Shown here: one piece after another, positions 54,816-64,000 of the stretch | Numbering within the stretch: position 1 is the first letter of the stretch | Layout of the letters: each line of letters opens with the position of its first letter | The notes under the pieces: generated by a model | Told to the model about the DNA's origin: nothing | The model's database searches: none | The model's input: the letters and a program-made list of their open reading frames with translations, nothing else | Position numbers and translations under genes: made by a program | Origin: Pyrenophora tritici-repentis | Lineage: Eukaryota; Ascomycota; Dothideomycetes; Pleosporales; Pleosporaceae | DNA length: 64,000 nt | Assembly (NCBI RefSeq): GCF_003171515.1 | Contig: NC_089392.1 | Coordinates: 682,001 to 746,000 of the forward strand | Reading direction: 5' to 3'

Positions 54816-57529
54816 GCTAAAGAGAAAGAGATTATAATCCTTAGTCCTTTGCTATATACATATAAGCTAAATAGCTTAGCAGAGCGGGCGGGCTAAGAGC
54901 TAATTACAAAGTTAATTAAGATGCGCCTTAGCGTAAACTTCCCTAAGAAGCTCTAGCATAAGATTATAGATGCGGCGGCTTACCTATACGCAAGAAGCCC
55001 TACCGTAGTCTACTAGTACTAATCTCCTAATAAAATCCTTAAGAGCTAGTTTAGGTAGTACTTTAGATAGTACGAGCCTGCGCAGATTAGACACCGCACC
55101 GCGGATCTGCGACCAGATTAGAGTAGGATCTATGCCTATAGCTGTCGCGCATATCCCTTAGATCGGGACCGCGCAGTAGGGCGAGATCGTCGTAGATTTA
55201 AAGTTAATCTAAAGAGTTATATTAGATATTTAATTAGCTATTAAGCGTCTAATCTCTATAGGATATAAATTCTTATTACTAATTAAGTAATTACTTTTCG
55301 CAATATGTCCTTTAACGAGACTTATTTCTAAATAAGGAAGAACGAGGATAAGATACTAAAATAATAAGTAACTAAACTTACGGATGTGCTTAATATTAGA
55401 GAATTGCATAATCTAAGAGTAGATATTAATATCTTATCCCTTAAAGATTAGGCAATCTAGACGATAGATCTAACTACTAAGAGTAATTTTAGGGGTAAGC
55501 TACTCGAAGGACCTAAACTAGAGGCTAGCTAGCTAGATAATTAGGAATAAAGGCAAGTAGAGACTAAGCGATGTAATTTACTAGCTAGTAATTATTTAAA
55601 AATTCGCATAGGTTAGAATCTAGGATATAGACTTGCAACCCTAGAGCAGACGCCTAAGCCGTATAGCTCTAGGATAGACGCTAATCAGCGTTTCCTATCT
55701 AGTATTTAATCGGGAATGCATTGACCTAGTAGAATTAGAGATCTAGATATAAGTCATCTAGTTGTTACTTAATTATATAGCGAAGGGCTAGAGCGCCTAG
55801 CGTAAATCGATAAATCTTTTACGCAACTAGTGTCTACTAACGCAGATAATTAAGAGGGAATAACTACTTAAGAACAATTAGTTACTTAAGGCACGAGACG
55901 TCGTGGACGTCTACGCGCATTAGCAAGATCTTCCTTAAGGGCGACTGCGCTAACAGGAGATCTAGATATTAGATTAAGTGCGCCTATATAAAAAACTAGT
56001 AGGAGACTCTAAGGAGATTAGCTAGTGCCTAATATAGTCTATCGCTATATACCTATTAGGCGTAGACGAGGCAGAAGCAAGGATCTAGACGATTAACTAA
56101 GAGGCAGAGCTACACCTAGAGGTATGCACACATTAATCGCAGATCTCTAAGATATAGATAGTCTATAAAGCGATTTTAAGCACACGTATATACTAGAGAT
56201 AAATAAGACCTAAGAGGATTAAGTAAGTTATAAGACGCTAAATGCTGTAGTTATATTAGCGACGCTTAATCTATTTATACCGTAGGCACTTAATTTAGGG
56301 GATTATCTACATAGGGACATCCTACCTAAAGTACTACTAATATAGCGCGAGCTATAGAGCTATTTAATATGCCCTCTATTTAAAGATGCCTGTAATAAGG
56401 AGATTAATTTGCTGAAGAAAAAAGGTACATAGACTAAGATCTTAATAGATTAAGTCCCTAATAAGCTACTCCCGCTTAAATAGGTTTAGATATATAAGTG
56501 TAATTAGGATAGGTACTTTAACTAAGGCAAAGCTTAGATTATTATAAGAGACGATCTCTAAGAAAAAGACTTACTAGATTCTACTTGTATAGCTACGTTA
56601 GTAGCTAAATCCTTTAGGACCGCTATAGCGATTATAGCTAAGTTTAATATTGAGATTATGTAATTTAATGTTATAGGAGCATTATTGAGTGCTAAGATTA
56701 CGGCAGAAAATCCTGTATTCTATTAGCTACCTAGTAGATTTAAGAAACCTAAAATATATATTTAGCTTAATCGCGCGTTGTACGGATTGAGAGACTCGCT
56801 ACTCCTCTAGTATAAGGAGTTCTCTAGATCGCTTAGGAAAGCAGGACTAGAGTGCTTAAAGAAAGAGCCCTACCTATTTCTAGATAAGGATCGTAAGTTC
56901 TTATTATTATTTTATATAGATAATATCCTACTTATATCTTATAAAGAGTTTAAGGATTAAGTTATAGAATTATAGAAAGTAATTAGTTCGAAGTATAAGA
57001 TAAAGGCATAAGGACTAGTTAAGTAGTTCTTTAGAGTTAAGGTCATTTAGAACTAAGACTCTTAGACGATTACCCTAGTCTATAATATGTATATTAATAA
57101 GATTACTAAGAAGTTTAGCTAAGAGAATAGAATATTCCGTTTTACTCTACTACTGTTAGAAGAACTAATTAAGTCTAATAGAGAGGTAACTAAGTAGTAG
57201 AGTAAGGTATACTAGGAAAGAGTTAGATTAGTCCTATAAACGACTATTATACTTAGACCTAACGTAGCCTTTGCTGTCTCTAGACTGTCCTATTTCTTAA
57301 CTAACCTAAGTAATTAGTACATAAAGGCGGTAGAATAAGTAATTATATATCTATATAGGACTTAATAGGATGCTATCCAGTATAGACACTATAATAGACT
57401 AGACCTAGTTATCTGTGGTGACGCGTCTTTTGCAGATAATCTAGAAACGCATCGCTTATTGCACAGCTACATTGCGATGCTCTTTAGCGGCGTAATCTTC
57501 TAGAAAGCAACGCGCTAGAGTATAGTAAC
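54816..57529 (+). mobile_element. Decayed Copia copy B, integrase-RT-RNase H
   Basis: Plus-strand remnants of Copia pol. The integrase region is near 54880-55200 (AAAYLYARSPT then RIYAYSCRAYPL). RT follows, with a FYIDN box near 56910-56925 where YVDD is expected and a LNRALYGLRDS-like segment near 56768-56800. RNase H GDASFADN lies near 57418-57440. Stops of the TpA kind are dense. P13 interrupts at 57532, and pol resumes at 59388. No gag or left LTR was found; the left end joins P11. Confidence 0.8.
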
Positions 57530-57972
57530 TAACATGGTTGGCAAGCGAGCGGCCCACGCAAGCGAGCGGCCCACCCCACCAACTTTTGCAACTTCAAAGC
57601 GATACATCTCAACAACGCGATAATATTATTGCTAGATATTGATACAGTAGATTACTCTATATTAATAGTATTAGTGTTGCATGTGCGTGAGTTGTGCCCA
57701 GTCTCCTTGCACCTGGTGCAGCGCCTTTGAGCCCGCTGGCTGACGCCTGATCGTGCTCCTCCTTGACGCTCTTCATGAGCAATCTGCTGGTCAGCCTCAT
57801 TTTGAGCCAGTATATCCTCTCCAGCTCCTTTTGTAAGTACTCCATGCTTCTGTATACGCCTTTTAGAGCGCCGCCTACGCGCTGACGCTGCGCTGTTGGC
57901 TTTCTCAAGACTAGAGATCTAATCCCGCATTAGCTCAGAAGAGAGCATTATCACCTCAGCGCCTTTCTTTAG

Positions 57973-58389
57973 CTAGTCAATTGCTATAATAATTGAAGCT
58001 GGTGATGAGCTCTTGTGCTGGCGCACGCGCTCACGTATAAGGCTTGACTGAGCCTCAAGCTCACGCGCGTTGCTCGGCGTTTGAGCTACCCAGGGAGCCT
58101 CTGGTAGAGCTGCTGGAGGAGTAGGTGTACGCAGCTGTACATCTACCTTTGATAGAACAGCCTCTGGTTGTAGAGGAACAAGGCCTGCGCCGCGGAAGGC
58201 TGAGCAGATGTTGGCTGGCGTGAAGGCGCGATTGAATGCTATCTTAAATGCTGGCAGAAACTCTAGCTTGGTGATGTGGTTGATGTGGTTGCGCATGAGG
58301 CTCTCCACCTCACGGCTGTACGCGCGCTTTAATGGCGAGAAGCAGCCAACATCAAGCGGCTGGAGTAGGTGGGATGAGTGAGGTAGCAT
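57973..58389 (-). pseudogene. Transposase of P13, C-terminal catalytic fragment
   Basis: Open frame starting inside the DDE core. It holds SSHLLQPLDVGCFSPLKRAY with the third aspartate, then the helical region NHINHITKLEFLPAF, AFRGAGLVPL and the linker RVRQHKSSSPAS, closely matching P7 and P8. Confidence 0.8.
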
Positions 58390-59103
58390 ACAGAGCGTGT
58401 AGATGTTGTTCTCTTTGCAGAGCTCCTGGAACGCTAGAGATTAGTGGCTCTTATGGCTATTAATAATAAGCAGGCGACGCGCGCCTATGCTACGAGCCTG
58501 CGTGTGAGCGTTAAAGTGCTTTAGCCACTCAACTCTAAGCTTATTATTCGTCTAGCCATTGTCGCTGACTGCGATCGCCTAGTCGCGTAGGATCTCAGCT
58601 TCCTCGTACCAGGCTGATAGGTGGTACTGGCCAGCGAAGATGAGGAACGGTGGGACTGACCAGCCAGCAGCGCTGATAGCAGCAATTAGCGTTACCCACT
58701 CGCGATTGCCTAGCTGAAGAGTCTTCGGCCTACCTCTCCTTTCTGCTCCTATTATAACTAGCTGCGTTGTAATCTTGCCTATTATAAAGCCAGCTTTATT
58801 AAAGTTGTAGACGTCCTTATCGCAGATGCTGTACTTAGCTTTTGTCTCCTCTACAAGCTTAAACCAGGTCCTAATTAGGGCTGGATCCTCACATAGAGCT
58901 CTCTGCCTATCGTACGCTTAGTTAAAACACGTCTAAAGACTGTCTGTACGCTTGACAAAGTTGGCTAGCCACTTCTGCCTAACCTGGCCAGCGCCGCGCG
59001 CAGCTAGCAGCTTATCAGCCATATCACGTATAGCTGCGTAGGTAGGCGCAAATCCACGCTGATCTAGCTGAAGTATATGGCTGATAATCACCTCCTCTTC
59101 TCT

Positions 59104-59304
59104 CTAGGTAAGCTTCCTTGAGTTGGGCTGGCAATCTGCGCGCGCAGGCTTACCAGCGCGTCGGCGTCGGAGCGTCGTTCGGGGGACTTCAAATGTCTGC
59201 GCAGCATCTCTTATAGACTGAATTTGGCTTCTATTAATAGCTGAGATTGCAAGGTGTATATTAACCTCAGAAGAGGTTGGTGGGGCTTGAATTGGGGGAG
59301 CCAT
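59104..59304 (-). pseudogene. Transposase of P13, N-terminal fragment
   Basis: From ATG at 59304 to TAG at 59104-59106. Contains the first helix-turn-helix, AAQTFEVPRTTLRRRRAG, and ends PNSRKLT. The ATG at 59304 is preferred over upstream codons because P7 and P14 also begin MAPP. Confidence 0.75.
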
Positions 59305-59387
59305 AATAGGGAGGAGTTTACAAGGCGCAGAAAGTTGGTGGGGTGGGCCGCTCGCTTGCGTGGGCCGCTCGCTTGCCAACCATGTTA

Positions 59388-59742
59388 CCTTAACTACTAA
59401 AGCTAAACTCCTTAATCTTAAGTATACAGCTAAGGAAGCTATAGTACTTAAGCGCTTCTTTAAGGAACTAACCCTTAATCTTAGGGACGTTTAGAAGATC
59501 TAGTATAATAATTAATAAATAATTTAGCTAGTTATTAGGAAGAATAAATAGATTATAACAAGACTATAACACGTAGACATTGAAGATATATAGCTTAGGT
59601 AGGAGTATGTAAAGAGATCGTTCTAGGTAGAATACCTAGAGACTAGCTTAATACTAGCCGATAGTCTTACAAAGTCGTTAACCTAATAATAGTTTAAGAA
59701 GTTTAAGGCGTAACTTAATCTTTAAGATGCGAAATAGTAGAT
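59388..59742 (+). mobile_element. Copia copy B, end of RNase H
   Basis: Continues the pol interrupted by P13. Reads LTTKAKLLNL...KEAIVLKRFFKEL, then ADSLTKSLT and a final stop near 59738. P14 is inserted directly after it; the 459-bp LTR follows P14. Confidence 0.75.
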
Positions 59743-60070
59743 TAACGTGGATGGCAAGCGAGTGGGCCAGGCAAGCGAGTGGGCCACCCCACCAACTTTT
59801 TGCATCTACCTAACTTCAATCAATTATGGCTCCACCAAAACAATCCCAAAACCCTTCTTATGAAGCTGATATACAGCTAGCTATCTCAGCTACTACCCGA
59901 AACCAGCTCCAGTCTAATAGAGACGCTGCGCGGACATTTGAAGTCGCCCGAATGACACTCACGCGCCGACGCGCTGGTATACCTGCACGACGCGATTGCT
60001 AGCCTAACTCAAGGAAGCTTACCCAGAGAGAAGAGGAGGTGATTATTAGCTATATACTTCACCTAGATCA

Positions 60071-60522
60071 TGTGAAGGTCGTCCGAAGATGATCTTGGGT
60101 TGGTTCTCGGGGATAGAGTGATGCGATGGACACGAGGGTGTATAGCACGATTGGTAGATCGATATAATATACGGGGAGTTGAGAATCAAGTACTAATCCT
60201 TAGATTTCAAAGTTGAACACAATGAACCGTAAGGGCTCATTGCCTATTGTTATATACTAACGAATGTCCTATGTCCTATACGTCCTACGTTGTCCTACAC
60301 TGTTCCATGCGTGGGACCTCGTGGTACATCGTGGGATTCCTTGGGACACACGTGACATGTCCCATGGTGGCGTTCCGCCAAGCTTTGTGGGATGCGGGGC
60401 AGGCTTACGTCATTGGTCCTTGTACACCTTTGTACGCCTTTGTCTGAGAAGGGATTCCGACAAGGTCTCCATCCTTCTGCCCTTCATATCTTGCACTGTG
60501 TCCTCTCCTTAGGTTCGTAACA
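60071..60522 (+). repeat. 452-bp solo LTR within P14
   Basis: Begins tgtgaaggtcg and ends ttcgtaaca (TG...CA), flanked by the perfect 5-bp duplicate gatca at 60066-60070 and 60523-60527. The transposase frame is continuous across the two flanks once the insert and one duplicate are disregarded. It is not RIP-decayed and has no second copy here. It differs from the other LTRs in the window, so it marks a further retrotransposon family. Confidence 0.88.
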
Positions 60523-60690
60523 GATCAGCGCGGGTTTGCGCCTACCTACGCAGCTGCACGCGATATGGCTGATAAGCTGCTGGCTGCGCGCGGCGCTAGC
60601 CAGGTTGGGCAGAAGTAGCCAGCTAACTTTGTTAAGCGTACAGACAGTCTTCGGACGTGTTTCAACCGAGCGTACGATAGGCAGAGAGCT

Positions 60691-61227
60691 ATGTGTGAGG
60701 ATGCGATATTAATAAAGAGGTGGTTTAAGCTTGTAGAAGAGATAAAGGCTGAGCAGGGTATCTGCGATAAGGATGTCTACAACTTTGATGAAGCTGGCTT
60801 TATAATAGGCAAGATTACAACGCAGCTGGTTATAACAGGATTAGAGAGAAGAGGCCGGCGGAAGAGTATTTAGCCAGGCAATCGCGAGTGGGTAACGCTA
60901 ATTGCTACTATTAGCGCTGGTGGCTGGTTAGTGCCACTGTTCCTCATCTTCGCTAGTCAGTACCACCTATCAGCCTGGTATAAGGAAGCTGAGATCCCAC
61001 GCGACTGGGCGATCGCAGTCAGCGATAATGGCTGGACGAATGATAAGCTTAGAGTTGAGTGGCTAAAGCACTTCAACGCTCACACGCAGGCTCGTACTAT
61101 AGGCGCGCGTCGCCTGCTTATTATTGATGGCCATAGGAGCCACCAATCTCTAGAGTTCCAGGAGCTCTGTAAGGAGAACAATATCTATACGCTCTGTATG
61201 CCTCCTCACTCATCTCACCTACTCTAG
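60691..61227 (+). pseudogene. Transposase of P14, catalytic core fragments
   Basis: Two open pieces (60691-60873 and 60931-61227) separated by one TAG. They carry VYNFDEAGFIIGK (first aspartate), [18 protein letters not shown] and LLIIDGHRSHQS (second aspartate), ending at TAG before PLDVGCFSPLKRAY. Further homologous pieces run to 61915 and end with the knuckle RRCTRCKETGHNSRTC. Confidence 0.85.
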
Positions 61228-62089
61228 CCACTTGATGTTGGCTGCTTCTCGCCATTAAAGCGCGCGTATAGCCGTGAGGTGGAGAGCCTTATGCGCAACC
61301 ACATCAACCACATCACCAAGCTAGAGTTTCTGCCTGCGTTTAAGGCTGCGTTTGATCGAGCGTTCACGCCAGCTAATATCTACTCAGCCTTCCGCGGCGC
61401 AGGCCTTATTCCTCTACAACTAGAGGCTGTTCTATTAAAGCTAGATGTACAGCTGCGTACACCTACTCCTCCAGCTGCTCTATCAGATGCTCCCTAGGTA
61501 GCTCAAACGCCGAGCAACGCGCGTGAGCTCGAGGCTTAGTCAAGCCTTATACGTGAGCGCGTGCGCCAGCATAAGAGCTCATCACCAGCTTCGATTATTG
61601 AGGCGATTGACTAGCTGAAGAAGGGCGCTGAGGTGATAATGCTGTCTGCTAAGCTAATGCGCGATTAGATCTCTAGTCTTGAGAAGGCCAACAGCGCAGC
61701 CTCAGCGCGTAGGCAGCGCTCTAAAAGGCGTATACAGAAGCATGGAGTACTCACAAAGGGAGCTGGAGAGGATATACTAGCTCAAAATGAGGCTGACCAG
61801 CAGATTGCTCATGAAGAGCGTCAAGGAGGAGCGCGATCAGGCCTTAGCCAGCGCGCTCAAAGGCGCTGCACCAGGTGCAAGGAGACTGGGCACAACTCGC
61901 GCACATGCAACACTAATACTCTTAATATACAGTAATCTACTGTATCAATATCTAGCAATAATATTATCGCGTTGTTGAGATGCGTCGCTTTGAAGTTACA
62001 AAAGTTGGTGGGGTGGCCCACTCGCTTGCCTGGCCCACTCGCTTGCCATCCACGTTAGTAGAAGGAACTAGGCAGCCGCATATACTAGC

Positions 62090-62548
62090 TGTGAACACTT
62101 GTTTTTCGAGCATTTTATAGGAATCGAAAGGAGAACTCATAATTATGCAGCAGGCATATTTTTAAAAAAAGCTTAAAGAAATAAGGTGTGATAGTCGAGA
62201 GCGACTAGAGGAGCAGCTTTTATGCCTATAGAAGGGCGCGCCGGTTAGTGGCGGACTTACAGAGGATTAAAAAGATAGAGGGGCACCACGATAAGTAATC
62301 CGACTCATGCGAATAGCAGTCCGACTTTTTGAGACGGCGTCGGACTGGGGGGTGTGTCGCGGAAATGGACTTGATATTAGACGTCGGATGATCATGTGAT
62401 CGGATCGGGTCTTTGAGACTCCGGATCCGTGCCAAGGGACTGATCCATTATGTACAAATACCGGACCAGCCGTCTGATCTTTCTGATCCTTAGAGCAATC
62501 AATGATCCCACTCTTGAACGAATCTGATCGGTGTCATCCCAACTATCA
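62090..62548 (+). repeat. 459-bp LTR of old Copia family, copy B
   Basis: Begins tgtgaacacttg and ends ccaactatca. Same length as 23907-24365 and opposite orientation. In this orientation it lies downstream of the plus-strand Copia pol, consistent with a 3' LTR. Less decayed than copy A at several positions (for example tctgatcggtgtcatccc). Confidence 0.75.
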
Positions 62549-63099
62549 TACTATTTTAGTACGGTCCCTAAAGGCGTCTTTCGCTAGGGACGGCTAGTTT
62601 TCTAACTTGTTAGTGGCATCGACGACTGTGGCCTAGAGGGCGGCGTTAGTAAGTGTAGCTGTAAGGGCAAAGACGCAGCTAGCTAGCATAATAGAGCTAG
62701 ACTTGTAGGCTACTAGGACGTCTACGTTAGTTAGACGATATTTCTTACTACTAATATTTGCTGTGCTTCTGCATTTAAAGCACTCGCCTTACTTAGTTAA
62801 CGCGTTAAGTTACGTACGCGTATAACCGTAGTTATTACGCGTTATAGAGCCGCTGCTATTACTATTACTATTGCTATTACCTCCGCTACTAGTGTTAGGC
62901 GTATTACGGCCGCCTTAGGTACTATTATTTCTGCTACTCTAGGTGAGACGTGAGAGCTGTTGCTAAGTACCGCAATTCTCGGTACACGCTTCTTAAGTGT
63001 CGCTATAGCGGAATTATAAACCTATGTTATAACTAAACTTCAAAAGTTAAATTATATATTATTTTATTTTATTTTGGCCTAGGTTTCATAGTATAACTA
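62549..63099. other. Unassigned RIP-decayed sequence
   Basis: About 550 bases of TpA-rich sequence with some (ctatta)n-like simple repetition near 62848-62880 and an ATTTT-rich end at 63055-63075. No element or frame was recognised. Confidence 0.35.
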
Positions 63100-63101
63100 T
63101 A

Positions 63102-64000
63102 ACCTGTTTTATCAGTGAGCGCCCCACCTCAGTGAGCACCCCACGAATACCAGCGAGGCGTACGCGCAGCGACGTAGCTCAGCACCACAACATAAATTTT
63201 GTACTCTTGCAACAGTATAGTATTATTTAAAAGCGTCGCTATTATTTATATCCTTAATTTCTACCTTATAGGTGCAAGAGTTATGCCTAATCTCACCGCA
63301 ACAGCCGCAGCGTCGCCCTGCGCGCACCCTCTTCGCCGGCTCCTCACCCTCCTCACGTCTGCCACCCTCTCTTTAAGCAATTAAGTCTAATACTTCGCTA
63401 ACTATTAGTGTCTTCTCTGCCCGTACGTAGCGTCTCTTACAACTTTTACGCTTTATTGCTGCTTTAGTAGCAGTATTAAGGCGCACTATCTTTGCCCGTA
63501 TTAACACTATCTTATAAGCTATCTACTAGGCGCCTTTTATTAGCTGCTATACCTACTTATTAATTGAACTTGCTAGATACCCTTAATAGATTTTTATCTT
63601 ATTTTAATCTAGCGTTAATTGCGCCTCGATTTCTTTAGCGTTGCGTAGTGTTTTCGCTTCCTAAGCGGCGTTAACTTACTGTAGTAGAGTGTGCGTACGC
63701 AGCTGTATATCTAGCTTTAATAACACAGCCTCTAGATTACATAGAGACAATCTAGCGCCTTAAAACTCTACGTAAGTATTCTCTCTTGTAAACGCCTTCT
63801 TAAAAGCTACTTTAAAGGCTAGTAAGAAGGTCTGTTTACTAATATAGTTAATATAATCACGTGCTAAGGCTAAGATCTAATTACCGTACGCGCGCTTTAA
63901 TAGCGAGAAATAGGCGACGTTAAGTAGCTATAGGAGGTGCGACGAGTATAGAGGTATATAGAAGGCAATAATCTTCTTCTCTTTATAGCAATCCTAGAAA
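63102..64000 (-). mobile_element. Pogo-type DNA transposon P5, cut by window edge
   Basis: Left terminus acctgttttatcagtgagcg, after TA, same family as P4, with the doubled cagtgagcgcc unit. Minus-strand transposase C terminus follows with a CCHC knuckle region (RCGCCGEIRHNSCTCK) near 63265-63310 and decayed catalytic sequence to the edge. Confidence 0.82.

Larger units (their letters stand above)
57532..59385 (-). mobile_element. Pogo-type DNA transposon P13
   Basis: Termini acatggttggcaagcgagcg and complement, TA duplications at 57530-57531 and 59386-59387, 1854 bp, same family as P10 but with the unit gcaagcgagcggcccac doubled at each end. Transposase is minus-strand from an ATG at 59304 (MAPPIQAPPT), stopped at 59104-59106 by TAG where relatives have CAG, with later open pieces at 57973-58389 (third catalytic aspartate, PLDVGCFSPLKRAY) and 57657-57908 (knuckle region). 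Confidence 0.92.
59745..62055 (+). mobile_element. Pogo-type DNA transposon P14, carrying a solo LTR
   Basis: Same family as P7: termini acgtggatggcaagcgagtg and complement, TA duplications at 59743-59744 and 62056-62057. Without the 457 bases of the inserted LTR and its duplicate it is 1854 bp. Transposase is plus-strand from ATG at 59826 (MAPPKQSQNPSYEA), with stops after RRDC, again TAG for CAG, and about ten more downstream. It sits between pol and LTR of Copia copy B. Confidence 0.92.

Overview
The window reads as a chromosome-arm segment of a filamentous ascomycete, most likely a dothideomycete of the Pleosporales type. The genes have short introns of about 45-65 bases, conserved eukaryotic housekeeping proteins and a fungal Zn2Cys6 regulator. 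They abut a large block of repeats carrying the CpA-to-TpA decay typical of repeat-induced point mutation (RIP). The species assignment is inference; the two-compartment layout is visible directly.

Positions 1-18480 are ordinary gene space. In order: the 5' third of prp8 (minus, running off the left edge), rpl34 (plus, three exons), a Leu3-like Zn2Cys6 transcription factor (plus, four exons), a vacuolar alkaline phosphatase pho8 (minus, two exons), the RNA polymerase III subunit rpc34 (minus, two exons), a 14-helix MFS exporter of the TRI12/siderophore type (plus, six exons), and a single-exon 605-residue putative flavoprotein (minus) convergent with the exporter. The first genes are unrelated housekeeping functions; the exporter and flavoprotein are the only plausible functional pair.

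From about 18480 to the right edge lies a nested repeat block. Its main component is at least twelve copies of roughly 1.8-1.85 kb Fot1/pogo-type DNA transposons, in several families, flanked by TA duplications. They encode DD35D transposases with a CCHC zinc knuckle at the C terminus. In almost all families the terminal inverted repeats contain two tandem copies of a family-specific unit spaced exactly 17 bp apart. Also present are one young Copia element (37267-42655) with identical LTRs and a half-tRNA primer site, two older RIP-decayed Copia copies in opposite orientation sharing a 459-bp LTR, a 5'-truncated LINE with an (AAT)n tail, two 123-bp solo LTRs with clear target duplications, a 452-bp solo LTR, and a 202-bp SINE-like element in two copies plus a chimeric relative.

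Inside the repeat block, 48358-52377 is an island with little RIP. It contains one convincing new gene, a two-exon 105-residue secreted six-cysteine protein with a proline-rich tail (51050-51420). Its size, secretion signal, cysteines and setting match fungal effector candidates. I do not recognise its family.
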